The notes beneath the pieces are model-generated. The model was not told where the DNA came from. It did not search any database and saw only the letters and a list, made by a program, of their open reading frames with translations. DNA of 64,000 nucleotides from Planomonospora_B alba. GTDB taxonomy: Bacteria; Actinomycetota; Actinomycetes; Streptosporangiales; Streptosporangiaceae. Below are positions 51,529 through 60,406 of the stretch, piece by piece (position 1 is the first letter of the stretch; each line of letters begins with the position of its first letter). The stretch is from contig NZ_BAAAUT010000003.1 of assembly GCF_039534085.1 (NCBI RefSeq), positions 124,001 through 188,000 on the forward strand, in the 5' to 3' direction. Both the position numbers and the translations under genes were made by a program.

Positions 51529-52800
51529 CTACCGCCGGGCGGCGCCGCCCGCGGAGGCACCGCGGCGCCCGCCGTCCCGCCCGTCCCCGTCCGCGTCCCA
51601 CCGGGAGACGGAGACGCCGTCGGCGAGCCTCCCGGCGGCCGGTGCCGCGTCCCCGTGCCCGCCGCGGATGACGCGCGAGGTCAGCGCGGCCAGCCGGTCC
51701 AGCACCGGCCGGAGGCCGAAGTCCGCCGCCCGGGCGAGCGCCGCCTGCCCCTCCTGGTGGGCGAGGGCCGGGTGGCGGAGCCGGAGGGCGACCGCCCCGG
51801 CCAGGGCGCCGGCGTCCCCGGGCGGCACGAGGGCGCCGGTCCGGGGGGTGACGAGCCCGGCGAGCCCGGGGACGGCGGCGGCGACCAGCGCCCGGCCGCT
51901 CGCCAGCGCCTCCAGCGCGACCGGCGCGACCGGTGACGGCCCTTCCCCGCGGGCGGGCAGGACCACCACGTCGGCCGCCGCGTACCAGGGGCGGACGTCG
52001 TCGACGGCTCCGGTGAGGACGACCTCCGGCGCGGCCGCGGCGCGCAGGGCGGGCAGGAGGTCGCCGTCGCCGACGACCGCCAGGCGGGCCCCCGGGCAGA
52101 CCCGGGTGACCCGCTCCCAGGCGCCGACCAGCAGGTCCTGCCCCCCGTCGCGGGTCACCCGGCCGGGGCACACCGCCAGCGGGGCGTGCTCGGGGACGCC
52201 GAGCAGCCGCCGGGCGGCCCTCCTGGCCCCGGCGTCGGCGGGGCGGAACCGGTCGAGGTCCACCCCGCCGCGGACGGTGACGAGGTTGCCCCGCAGGCGG
52301 TGGTGGCGGGCGAGCGCCGCCTCGCCCTCGCCCACGCACACCAGCAGGTCCGCCCAGCGCGCGGCGGTCCGCTCCCAGAGCAGGGCCGCCCGTTCCGCCA
52401 CCGGTCCGCGGGTCGTCCACGACCAGCCGTGCGGCTGGAACAGCGTGGGGATCCGGCCGCGGAGAACCGCCCGGCCCACCAGCCCGGCCCTGGAGGAGTG
52501 CAGGTGGACGGCGTGCGGGGCGAACAGGTCGATCAGGCGCCGCAGCCGCCGGGCCTCGCCCGGGGTCCCGGCCCCGGGCGCGGCGGCCGTGTCCCAGCGC
52601 AGCCACGGCACCCCGAGCGCGGCCAGCTCCCCGGGCAGGTACCCGTGCCCGGGGCAGGCGACGGCCACGTTCCAGCCGCGCCGGGCCTGGTCGGCGGCGA
52701 GGGCGGCCACGTACGCCGCGACGCCGCCGTCTGCGGGGCGGCTGACGTGGAGCACGGAGGGCGCCAGGCCCGCAGGCCATGCCTGTGGTCGGACGGTCAT
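51529..52800 (-). CDS. GT4-type glycosyltransferase
   Basis: 423 residues from ATG 52800, overlapping the previous gene's stop (ATGA). GT-B fold: N-terminal VLHVSRPADGGVAAYVAALAADQARRGW, middle HLHSSRAGLVGRAVL and VTVRGGVDLDRFRP, C-terminal AVCPGRVTRDGGQDLLVGAW, LAVVGDGDLLPAL and the nucleotide-sugar site ARGEGPSPVAPVALEALASGRALVA (ExxxxxxxE). The C-terminal ~40 residues are a Gly/Ala/Arg-rich tail. It retains sugar as in GT family 4. Last gene of a three-gene operon; the product may be a surface or capsular polysaccharide. Confidence 0.88.
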   Translation of the reverse strand: MTVRPQAWPAGLAPSVLHVSRPADGGVAAYVAALAADQARRGWNVAVACPGHGYLPGELAALGVPWLRWDTAAAPGAGTPGEARRLRRLIDLFAPHAVHLHSSRAGLVGRAVLRGRIPTLFQPHGWSWTTRGPVAERAALLWERTAARWADLLVCVGEGEAALARHHRLRGNLVTVRGGVDLDRFRPADAGARRAARRLLGVPEHAPLAVCPGRVTRDGGQDLLVGAWERVTRVCPGARLAVVGDGDLLPALRAAAAPEVVLTGAVDDVRPWYAAADVVVLPARGEGPSPVAPVALEALASGRALVAAAVPGLAGLVTPRTGALVPPGDAGALAGAVALRLRHPALAHQEGQAALARAADFGLRPVLDRLAALTSRVIRGGHGDAAPAAGRLADGVSVSRWDADGDGRDGGRRGASAGGAARR

Positions 52801-54011
52801 GCCTGCGCCCTCCTCAGGGTCGTCTCGGGCTCGGCGGGGCGCACCGGGGCGGGCGGCGTGCCCGGCCGTGCCCGCCTCTGCGTCGCCGGAGGTGCTTCCC
52901 GCGGGGCGGACGCGGCGAGGGCGGCGGGGGAGACCTCCTGCAGGAGGCGCTCGTACAGCGTCGCCGTCAGCGCCGCGTGCCGCCGGACGTCGTAGTGGGC
53001 GACGGCGGGGGGAGTCGGGAGCCGGAGCGGACCGGCGGCGGCCAGCGCGCCCAGCTCGGCGCGGAGGCGGCCGGCGTCCGAGGGCACGCGCCGGGCGCCG
53101 GGGGCGGCGAGCGACGGCAGCTCCTCCAGGGCGGGACAGCAGGAGTAGAGGACGGGCAGCCCCGCCGCAAGCCCCTCGACGACGGCCGTTCCGAACGCCT
53201 CCTCCTCCGAGGGGGCGGCGAGCACGTCGAAGGCCGACAGCAGCGCGGGCACGTCCGCGGACTCCCCGGCGAACACCACCCGCCGCTTGATCCCCAGTGC
53301 CTGGGCGCGCTCGGCGAGCGCCCAGCGGGCGCTCCCCTCGCCGGCCAGCACCAGGACGGACCCGTCGAGACCCGCCACGGCCTCCAGCAGGACGTCGAAG
53401 CGCTTGCCGGGCTCCAGCCGCCCCACCCCGCCCACGACGTGGGCGTCCCGCGGGATGCCCAGCCGGTCCCGCGCCTCGTGCCGCAGGCGCTGGTCGTAGC
53501 GGAAGAAGCGGGCGTCGATCCCGGGGGGGATCACCTCGATCCGGGAGCGCGGCACCCCCCAGCGGGCGAGCCGGTCGGCCACGGTCATCGAGACCGCGAC
53601 GGTCACGTCGCCCAGCGCCTCGGCTGCCCGGTACAGGCCGCGGACCCCGGCGCCCGCGCGGCGTCCCCCGATCCGGTCCTCGCCGGCCGAGTGCTCGGTC
53701 GAGACGACCGCGGGGACGTCGGCCAGGCGTGCCGCGATCCGCCCGTACACGCAGGCGGGATAGCGGTGGGTGTGCACCACGTCGTAGCGCCCGGCCCGCA
53801 TCAGGCGGGCCAGCCGGCGCACGGCGCGCGGACCCCGCCCGCCCACCCGGTGCACGGGCACGCCGGCGGCGACGGCCTCGCCGGAGGCGTCCGGGGCCGC
53901 GGCGGTGAGCACGGCGATCTCGCACTCGGCGTCCAGGTGCGGCAGCAGGGACCGCAGCCGCCGCCCGCCCCCTCCGGCGGACGGATCGGTGATGACGTGC
54001 AGGACCCTCAT
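52797..54011 (-). CDS. GT4-type glycosyltransferase
   Basis: 404 residues from ATG 54011, overlapping the deacetylase stop (ATGA). MRVLHVITDPSAGGGGRRLRSLLPHL, HTHRYPACVYGRIAARLADVPAVVSTEHSAG, VIPPGIDARFF, GRLEPGKRFDVLLEAVAG, and the EX7E motif in SEEEAFGTAVVEGLAAGLPVL define a GT family 4 enzyme. The C-terminal ~40 residues are Pro/Ala/Arg-rich. Coupled with the deacetylase and the second glycosyltransferase, it likely acts in synthesis of one polysaccharide or glycolipid. Confidence 0.9.
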   Translation of the reverse strand: MRVLHVITDPSAGGGGRRLRSLLPHLDAECEIAVLTAAAPDASGEAVAAGVPVHRVGGRGPRAVRRLARLMRAGRYDVVHTHRYPACVYGRIAARLADVPAVVSTEHSAGEDRIGGRRAGAGVRGLYRAAEALGDVTVAVSMTVADRLARWGVPRSRIEVIPPGIDARFFRYDQRLRHEARDRLGIPRDAHVVGGVGRLEPGKRFDVLLEAVAGLDGSVLVLAGEGSARWALAERAQALGIKRRVVFAGESADVPALLSAFDVLAAPSEEEAFGTAVVEGLAAGLPVLYSCCPALEELPSLAAPGARRVPSDAGRLRAELGALAAAGPLRLPTPPAVAHYDVRRHAALTATLYERLLQEVSPAALAASAPREAPPATQRRARPGTPPAPVRPAEPETTLRRAQA

Positions 54012-54724
54012 GCGCGCCCCCACCGCAGGTCGTGCAGGAGGCGTCTGGCGCGCAGCCGGAGGGGCCCGTCGGAGTCCCCGACGGGGGTCCGCGCGAGCGC
54101 GTGCCGCCCGCTGCTCTCCGAGCGCCAGATGGCGCAGGCGTAGGAGTATCCGGCCGAGCGGACCGAGTCCGCCTCGCGCAGGCCCACGTGGCCGTACGGG
54201 TAGGAGAAGCCGGCGATCTCGCGGTCCAGCACCTCCTCCAGGACCACCCGGCTCTCCTTGAGCTCCATCTCCAGCTCGGCGTCGGCGGCGCCGACCAGGG
54301 AGGTGTGGCGGACCGAGTGCGAACCGACCTCCATGCCCGCGCCGGCCACCCGGCGCAGGTCCGCCGCCGTCATCAGCCGCTTGCGCGGGCAGTCCCGGGC
54401 CCACGCGTTGTCGCCGCCCAGCATCCCGGCGACCGCGAACACGGTGGCGGTGAAGCCGTACCGGAGCAGGACGGGCACGGCCTCGGTCGCGAAGTCGGCG
54501 TACCCGTCGTCGAAGGTCAGCCCGACCATCCGGTGGGCCTGGCCGGACGCCTCGGCGACCAGCAGCTCCCGTACCGAGACCCCGCGCAGCCCGCGCCGCT
54601 TCAGCCAGGCCATCTGGGCGGCGAAGCGCCGGGGGGAGACCGTGATGCGGTGCGGGTCGCTGTCGTACCGCGACACGGAGTGGTACATCAGGATGTACGG
54701 CATGGCCGCCGGTCGCCCGGTCAC
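54008..54724 (-). CDS. Polysaccharide deacetylase (NodB domain)
   Basis: 238 residues. Start GTG 54724, with ACGAGG five bases before it; ATG 54703 (MPYILMYHSVS) is the alternative. NodB motifs: MVGLTFDDGYADFATEAVPVLL (catalytic and metal Asp), MEVGSHSVRHTSL (HSxxH), FSYPYGHVGLRE. It removes acetyl groups from N-acetylated polymers. No signal peptide is evident, so it may act in the cytoplasm on a precursor. It heads the operon of two glycosyltransferases. Confidence 0.9.
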   Translation of the reverse strand: MTGRPAAMPYILMYHSVSRYDSDPHRITVSPRRFAAQMAWLKRRGLRGVSVRELLVAEASGQAHRMVGLTFDDGYADFATEAVPVLLRYGFTATVFAVAGMLGGDNAWARDCPRKRLMTAADLRRVAGAGMEVGSHSVRHTSLVGAADAELEMELKESRVVLEEVLDREIAGFSYPYGHVGLREADSVRSAGYSYACAIWRSESSGRHALARTPVGDSDGPLRLRARRLLHDLRWGRA

Positions 54725-55191
54725 GTCCGCCTCGTTCCTGGCATGAAGCCGATCATTGTGGTGATCTCCTTGGGTCCGCTGGGTGCTGCCGCGGCGGTGC
54801 GGGGGCGCCACCGGCCGGGCGCCCGTCCCCGGCGGCCGGGGGCGGGCCGGACGCCGGCTCCGCGACCGGTCCGGGCAGCGCCGGGATTCCTCCCGGGCCG
54901 GAGGTCCCTTTGACACCGTGAATTCCGCGCCGATCTCCGGAAAGGGCGTGCCCGCCTTTCTTGAATGTGGTTCCGGAATGGATTCGGATCGTCTCGGGAA
55001 TGCGAAAACCCCGGTGTCCGCGAGCTTCTCGATGCTACTGAGGTACGGGGTGCCGATCCCGCATCTGACCACGCGTTTGCCGGTCGGCTGTGGCAAGTTT
55101 TCGATGACCCGTTTTTTACGCGGGCATATCGGATCGCGCCGGGGGCAGTGGTCCCTGCGGCGGCCGCCCGCTTCTCCGGGCCGGTCCCGGC

Positions 55192-55228
55192 GCCCGGCGC
55201 CGCCCGTTCAGGACGGGCGGCGCCGGGC
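55192..55228 (+). terminator. Orphan strong hairpin
   Basis: 16-bp perfect stem: GCCCGGCGCCGCCCGT (55192-55207) and its complement (55213-55228), loop TCAGG. No plus-strand gene precedes it. Confidence 0.6.
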
Positions 55229-55247
55229 CCGGTGACCGGCCGTCACG

Positions 55248-55276
55248 TTGACGTTTCGCGACTTTTCAGGTGGTAT
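55248..55276 (+). promoter_or_regulatory. Candidate promoter of glutamate dehydrogenase
   Basis: TTGACG (55248-55253) with TGGTAT (55271-55276), 17-bp spacer; predicted leader about 150 nt. The -10 is only a moderate match. Confidence 0.4.
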
Positions 55277-55430
55277 CGGGAACGGTGGCGGGGCCCCGGT
55301 CAACGGAGATCGGTGCGAGCGTCCGCCACCGCGTCCGGGGACCGAGCATCATCTCCCCTGTACGGGTACCACGGACGCCGGCGCGGGTCCGACCAGAACA
55401 ACGAGCACCTCACAAAGGAGTGAGAGCGAC

Positions 55431-58400
55431 ATGCCGCTCGAAGAGGCCAAAGACGAGCTGCTGAGGAGTGCCGCGGCCAGCTGCGCGCACACACCCGGCG
55501 GCGACTGCGGCAGCGCCGAGGAGGCGCTCGCCTTCCTGCGGCTCTACTACCGGCACGTCGCGCCGGAGGACCTGCTGGACCGCGACCCGGTCAACGTGTA
55601 CGGCCCCGCGACCGCCCACCGGCAGCTCGCCGAGCGGCGCCCGGCGGGCCGGGCCCTGGTGCGGGCCTACACGCCGAACCTGGAGGAGCACGGCTGGGAC
55701 CCCGGCCGCTCGGTCGTCGAGGTGGTCACCGACGACATGTCCTTCCTGGTCGACTCGGTGACGATGGAGCTCAACCGGCACGACATCGGCACCCACCTGA
55801 TCATCCACCCGCAGATGCGGGTGCGCCGGGACGTGACCGGCAGGCTGCTCGACGGGGACGAGGACGCCGCCGGGCAGACGCTCGTCGAGTCCTGGATGCA
55901 CTTCGAGATCGACCGGCAGGCCGACCCCGCGGTGCTCCGGCGGCTCGAGACCGACCTGCAGCGGGTCCTGTCGGACGTGCGCTACGCGGTCGAGGACTTC
56001 CCCAAGATGCGGGCGCTGGCCGTGCGGACCGCCGAGGACGTCTGCGTCGCCCCGCCGCCGATCGAGCCCGCCGCGGCCGAGGACGACACGGAGCTGCTGC
56101 GCTGGCTCGCCGACGGGCACTTCACCTTCCTCGGCTACCGCGAGTACCGCCTGGAGCGCGGCGAGCAGGGCGACGAGCTGCGCGCGGTGCCCGGGACCGG
56201 GCTGGGCATCCTCCGGCACGACACGGCCGGCTCGGGCAGCTTCGCCGCGCTCCCGCCCGAGCTGCGCGCCAAGGCCCGCGAGAAACAGCAGATGCTGATC
56301 GTCACCAAGGCCAACACCCGCGCCACCGTGCACCGCCCCGCCTACCTGGACTACGTGGGCGTCAAGCTCTTCGACGCCGCCGGGGAGGTCGTCGGCGAAC
56401 GCCGGTTCCTCGGCCTGTTCACCCACGCGGCCTACAGCGAGTCGATCACCCGCATCCCGGTGCTCCGCCGCAAGCTCGCCGAGATCCTCGGCCGGGCCGG
56501 CCTGCCGGCCGAGAGCCACGACGGCAAGGACCTCATCGAGATCCTGGAGACCTACCCCCGCGACGAGCTGTTCCAGACCTCGGTGGACCAGCTGCTCCCG
56601 ATCGCGCTCGGCGTGCTGCGGCTCCGCGAGCGCAAGCAGGTCAAGGTCTTCCTCCGGCCGGACGACTACGGCCGCTACGTCTCCTGCCTCATCTACCTGC
56701 CGCGCGACCGCTACACCACCAAGATCCGCATCCGGATGCAGGAGATCCTCCTCAAGGCGCTCGGCGGCTCCTCCCTCGACTACAGCGCGATGATCGGCGA
56801 GTCGGCGCTGGCCCGCCTGCACGTGGTCGTCCGCGGCGAGCGGGGCAGGCGGATGGGGACCGACGCGGTCGACATGGGCGAGCTGGAGGCCGTGCTGGCC
56901 GCCGCCACCCGCTCGTGGGAGGACGAGCTCGCCGCGGCGATCACGGAGCTGAGCCCGACGCAGGACGCCCCCCGGCTCGTGCGCCGCTACGGCGCCGCCT
57001 TCCCCGAGGGCTACAAGGCGGACTTCCCGGCCCGCATGGCGGTGGCGGACATCCGCCGCCTGGAGGCCCTGGCGGAGGCCGCGGCCCGGGAGCCGGACGC
57101 GATCGAGATGAACCTCTACGAGCCCTACGACGCGCCGGAGGGCGAGCGCCGCTTCAAGCTGTACCGGATCGGCGAGCCGATCTCCCTGTCGCTGGTGCTC
57201 CCGCTGCTGCAGCGGATGGGCGTCGAGGTGGTCGACGAGCGCCCCTACGAGATCGACCTCGACAACGACCCGGCGACGAAGGACGCCTGGATCTACGACT
57301 TCGGCCTGCGCTACACCCCCTCGCCCGAGGTGGACAGGGACGCCTTCAAGCAGCTCTTCCAGGACGCGTTCGACGCGCTGTGGCGGGGCCGGGTGGAGAG
57401 CGACGGCTTCAACGCGCTCGTCCTGGCCGCCGGGCTGAACTGGGAGCAGGCCGAGATCCTGCGGGTCTACGCCAAGTACCTGCGCCAGGCCGGGACCGCC
57501 TTCAGCCAGGACTACATCGAGCGCGCGCTGCTGGGCAACGTACGGCTGGCGCGGCTGCTGGTGCGCCTGTTCGAGGCCAGGCTCGACCCCTCCCGCCCGG
57601 AGGAGGTCCGCGGCGACCTGGCCGACGCGCTGCACGAGGAGATCCTCGGCGCGCTGGACGACGTGGCCTCGCTGGACGAGGACCGCATCCTGCGGGCCTA
57701 CCTGGAGATGATCCAGGCCACGCTCCGGACCAACTACTTCCAGCGGGCGGGCGGGGAGCGCAAGCCGTACATCGCGCTGAAGCTCGACTCGCCGTCGATC
57801 AGCGTGCTGCCGCCGCCCCGGCCGAAGATCGAGGTCTTCGTCTACTCGCCGCGGGTCGAGGGCGTGCACCTGCGCTTCGGGAAGGTCGCTCGCGGCGGCC
57901 TGCGCTGGTCGGACCGGATGGAGGACTTCCGTACCGAGGTCCTCGGCCTGGTCAAGGCGCAGATGGTGAAGAACACCGTCATCGTCCCCACCGGCTCCAA
58001 GGGCGGCTTCGTGGTGAAGAACCCCCCGAAGTCCGGCCGGCGGGAGGACGTGCTGGCCGAGGGCGTCGCCTGCTACCGGATGTTCATCTCCGGTCTGCTC
58101 GACCTCACCGACAACCTCGTCGACGGCAAGGTGGTCCCGCCCGCCGACACGGTCCGGCACGACGGCGACGACACCTACCTGGTGGTGGCCGCCGACAAGG
58201 GCACCGCGACCTTCTCCGACATCGCCAACGAGGTCGCCAAGGAGTACGGCTTCTGGCTGGGCGACGCCTTCGCCTCCGGCGGCTCGGTCGGCTACGACCA
58301 CAAGGGCATGGGCATCACCGCCCGGGGCGCCTGGGAGTCGGTCAAATACCACTTCCGCACCCTCGGCACGGACGTGCAGACCACCGACTTCACCGTCGTC

Positions 58401-60314
58401 GGCATCGGCGACATGTCGGGCGACGTGTTCGGCAACGGCATGCTGCTGTCCCAGCACATCCGCCTGGTCGCGGCCTTCGACCACCGGCACGTCTTCGTCG
58501 ACCCCCACCCCGACGCCGCGCGCGGCTACGCCGAGCGCACCCGGCTGTTCGCGCTGCCGCGCAGCTCCTGGGCCGACTACGCGCCCGAGCTGATCTCCGC
58601 GGGCGGCGGCGTCTGGCCGCGCACGGCCAAGTCGATCCCGATCTCGCCGCAGGCGCGCGCCGCGCTCGGCATCCCCGACGGGGTCTCCTCCATGACCCCG
58701 AACGAGCTGATCAGCGCCATCCTGAAGGCGCCGGTGGACCTGCTGTGGAACGGCGGCATCGGCACCTACGTCAAGGCGTCGTCGGAGTCGCACGCCGACG
58801 TCGGCGACAAGGCCAACGACGGCGTGCGGGTCGACGCCCGCGACCTGCGCTGCAAGGTGGTCGGCGAGGGCGGCAACCTCGGCCTGACCCAGCTCGCCCG
58901 GATCGAGTACGCGCTGGGCGGCGGGCTGGTCAACACCGACTTCATCGACAACTCCGCGGGCGTGGACACCTCCGACCACGAGGTGAACATCAAGATCCTG
59001 CTGGACCGGGCGGTCCGCGACGGCGAGCTCACCGACAAGCAGCGCAACCAGCTCTTCCTCGACATGACCGACGAGGTCGCCCAGCTGGTCCTGCGGGACA
59101 ACTACGACCAGAACGTGGTGCTGGCCGCCGCCCGCGCGCAGGCGCCCGAGATGCTGCACATCCACGGCCGCTACCTGCGCAGGCTGGAGCGGGCCGGGCT
59201 GGTCGACCGGGGGCTGGAGTTCCTGCCGTCGGACAAGGTGCTCGCCGAGCGGCGCCAGGCCGGGCTCGGCCTGACCGCGCCGGAGTTCTCGGTGCTGCTG
59301 GCCTACACCAAGCTGGTGGCGGACGCGGAGGTCCTCGCCTCCGACCTGCCCGACGACCCCTATCTGGCGTCCTGGCTGGTGTCCTACTTCCCGTCGGCGC
59401 TGCGGACGCGCTTCCGCTCCTTCATGGACGACCACCCGCTCCGCCGGGAGATCATCACCACCTGCGTGGTGAACGACCTGGTCAACTCCAGCGGCACCAC
59501 CTTCCTGTTCCGGGTCGGCGAGGAGAGCGGGGCCTCCACCGTGGACATCGCCCGGGCCTACCTCGTCACCCGGGAGGTCTTCGACCTGCCGAGCTTCTGG
59601 CGGGCCATCGAGGAGCTCGACAACAAGGTCGACGTCGCCACGCAGATCGCCATGGAGCTGGAGGCCCGCAAGCTGTGCGAGCGCGGCACCCGCTGGCTGC
59701 TCGGCAACCGCCGCCCGCCGCTGGACCTGGCCTCCACGGTGGAATTCTTCGCCGGGGGCATGAACGGCCTGCTGCCGCACCTGCCCAAGCTGCTGACCGG
59801 CTCCGACCTGGCGGCCTTCGAGGACCGCAGGGACTCCTTCGTCGCCCGCGGCGTCCCCGACGACCTCGCCGAGCGGGTCGCCGCGATGGTCCCGGCCTAC
59901 TCGACCTTCGACCTGGTCGAGATCGCCGCGAGCACCGGCCGCCCGGTCGACGAGGCGGCCGAGGTCTACTTCGACCTGGCCGACCGGCTCCGCCTGGCCG
60001 GGCTGCGCGAGCGCATCATCGCGCTGCCCCGCGACGACCGGTGGAACTCCATGGCCCGGGCCGCGCTCCGCGACGACCTGTACGCCGCGCACGCCGCGCT
60101 GACCCGCAGCGTGCTGACGGACAGCGAGCCGGGGCTCGCGCCGGAGGAGCGGCTCGCGCACTGGAGCGAGGTGAACGCGGCGGCGGTCGCCCGGGCCCGG
60201 CAGACGCTCTCGGAGATCTGGGAGAGCGACGACTTCGACCTCGCCACGCTCTCGGTGCCGCTGCGCGCCGCCCGCACGCTGGTGGGCTCCACGGCCCTGC
60301 CGCACGCGGGCTGA
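55431..60314 (+). CDS. NAD-specific glutamate dehydrogenase, large (180 kDa) type
   Basis: 1627 residues; ATG 55431, AAGGAG ten bases upstream. The size and motifs are those of the bacterial large NAD-GDH family: N-terminal ACT-like regulatory segments (VVTDDMSFLVDSVTMELNRH), catalytic core KVARGGLRWSDRMEDFRTEVLGLVKAQMVKNTVIVPTGSKGGFVVK, nucleotide domain with GIGDMSGDVFGNGMLLS and VVGEGGNLGLTQLARIEYALGGGLVNTDFIDNSAGVDTSDHEVN, then a long helical C-terminal part. It converts glutamate to 2-oxoglutarate and ammonia with NAD. In Streptomyces clavuligerus the relative is activated by amino acids. Single-gene unit ended by two hairpins. Confidence 0.96.
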   Translation: MPLEEAKDELLRSAAASCAHTPGGDCGSAEEALAFLRLYYRHVAPEDLLDRDPVNVYGPATAHRQLAERRPAGRALVRAYTPNLEEHGWDPGRSVVEVVTDDMSFLVDSVTMELNRHDIGTHLIIHPQMRVRRDVTGRLLDGDEDAAGQTLVESWMHFEIDRQADPAVLRRLETDLQRVLSDVRYAVEDFPKMRALAVRTAEDVCVAPPPIEPAAAEDDTELLRWLADGHFTFLGYREYRLERGEQGDELRAVPGTGLGILRHDTAGSGSFAALPPELRAKAREKQQMLIVTKANTRATVHRPAYLDYVGVKLFDAAGEVVGERRFLGLFTHAAYSESITRIPVLRRKLAEILGRAGLPAESHDGKDLIEILETYPRDELFQTSVDQLLPIALGVLRLRERKQVKVFLRPDDYGRYVSCLIYLPRDRYTTKIRIRMQEILLKALGGSSLDYSAMIGESALARLHVVVRGERGRRMGTDAVDMGELEAVLAAATRSWEDELAAAITELSPTQDAPRLVRRYGAAFPEGYKADFPARMAVADIRRLEALAEAAAREPDAIEMNLYEPYDAPEGERRFKLYRIGEPISLSLVLPLLQRMGVEVVDERPYEIDLDNDPATKDAWIYDFGLRYTPSPEVDRDAFKQLFQDAFDALWRGRVESDGFNALVLAAGLNWEQAEILRVYAKYLRQAGTAFSQDYIERALLGNVRLARLLVRLFEARLDPSRPEEVRGDLADALHEEILGALDDVASLDEDRILRAYLEMIQATLRTNYFQRAGGERKPYIALKLDSPSISVLPPPRPKIEVFVYSPRVEGVHLRFGKVARGGLRWSDRMEDFRTEVLGLVKAQMVKNTVIVPTGSKGGFVVKNPPKSGRREDVLAEGVACYRMFISGLLDLTDNLVDGKVVPPADTVRHDGDDTYLVVAADKGTATFSDIANEVAKEYGFWLGDAFASGGSVGYDHKGMGITARGAWESVKYHFRTLGTDVQTTDFTVVGIGDMSGDVFGNGMLLSQHIRLVAAFDHRHVFVDPHPDAARGYAERTRLFALPRSSWADYAPELISAGGGVWPRTAKSIPISPQARAALGIPDGVSSMTPNELISAILKAPVDLLWNGGIGTYVKASSESHADVGDKANDGVRVDARDLRCKVVGEGGNLGLTQLARIEYALGGGLVNTDFIDNSAGVDTSDHEVNIKILLDRAVRDGELTDKQRNQLFLDMTDEVAQLVLRDNYDQNVVLAAARAQAPEMLHIHGRYLRRLERAGLVDRGLEFLPSDKVLAERRQAGLGLTAPEFSVLLAYTKLVADAEVLASDLPDDPYLASWLVSYFPSALRTRFRSFMDDHPLRREIITTCVVNDLVNSSGTTFLFRVGEESGASTVDIARAYLVTREVFDLPSFWRAIEELDNKVDVATQIAMELEARKLCERGTRWLLGNRRPPLDLASTVEFFAGGMNGLLPHLPKLLTGSDLAAFEDRRDSFVARGVPDDLAERVAAMVPAYSTFDLVEIAASTGRPVDEAAEVYFDLADRLRLAGLRERIIALPRDDRWNSMARAALRDDLYAAHAALTRSVLTDSEPGLAPEERLAHWSEVNAAAVARARQTLSEIWESDDFDLATLSVPLRAARTLVGSTALPHAG

Positions 60315-60335
60315 GCCCTCGCCGGGCCCCGCGGG

Positions 60336-60406
60336 GCCGCTCCGGGCGGCCCGCCCGGAGCGGCGCGGCGGCGGGCCGGGCACCCTCCCGGCCCGCCGCC
60401 GCGCCG
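60336..60406. terminator. Tandem terminator hairpins
   Basis: First hairpin: 13-bp arms at 60336-60348 and 60352-60364. Second: perfect 20-bp arms at 60361-60380 and 60387-60406 with loop CACCCT, its last base touching the stop of the convergent lipoprotein gene. Serves both genes. Confidence 0.85.

Larger units (their letters stand above)
54725..55430. other. Long divergent intergenic region
   Basis: About 700 bases between the deacetylase operon and the glutamate dehydrogenase gene. It contains an isolated strong hairpin and a promoter (listed separately), AT-richer segments with runs of T near 55112-55120, and no convincing protein gene. A small RNA ending at the hairpin is possible. Confidence 0.5.
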
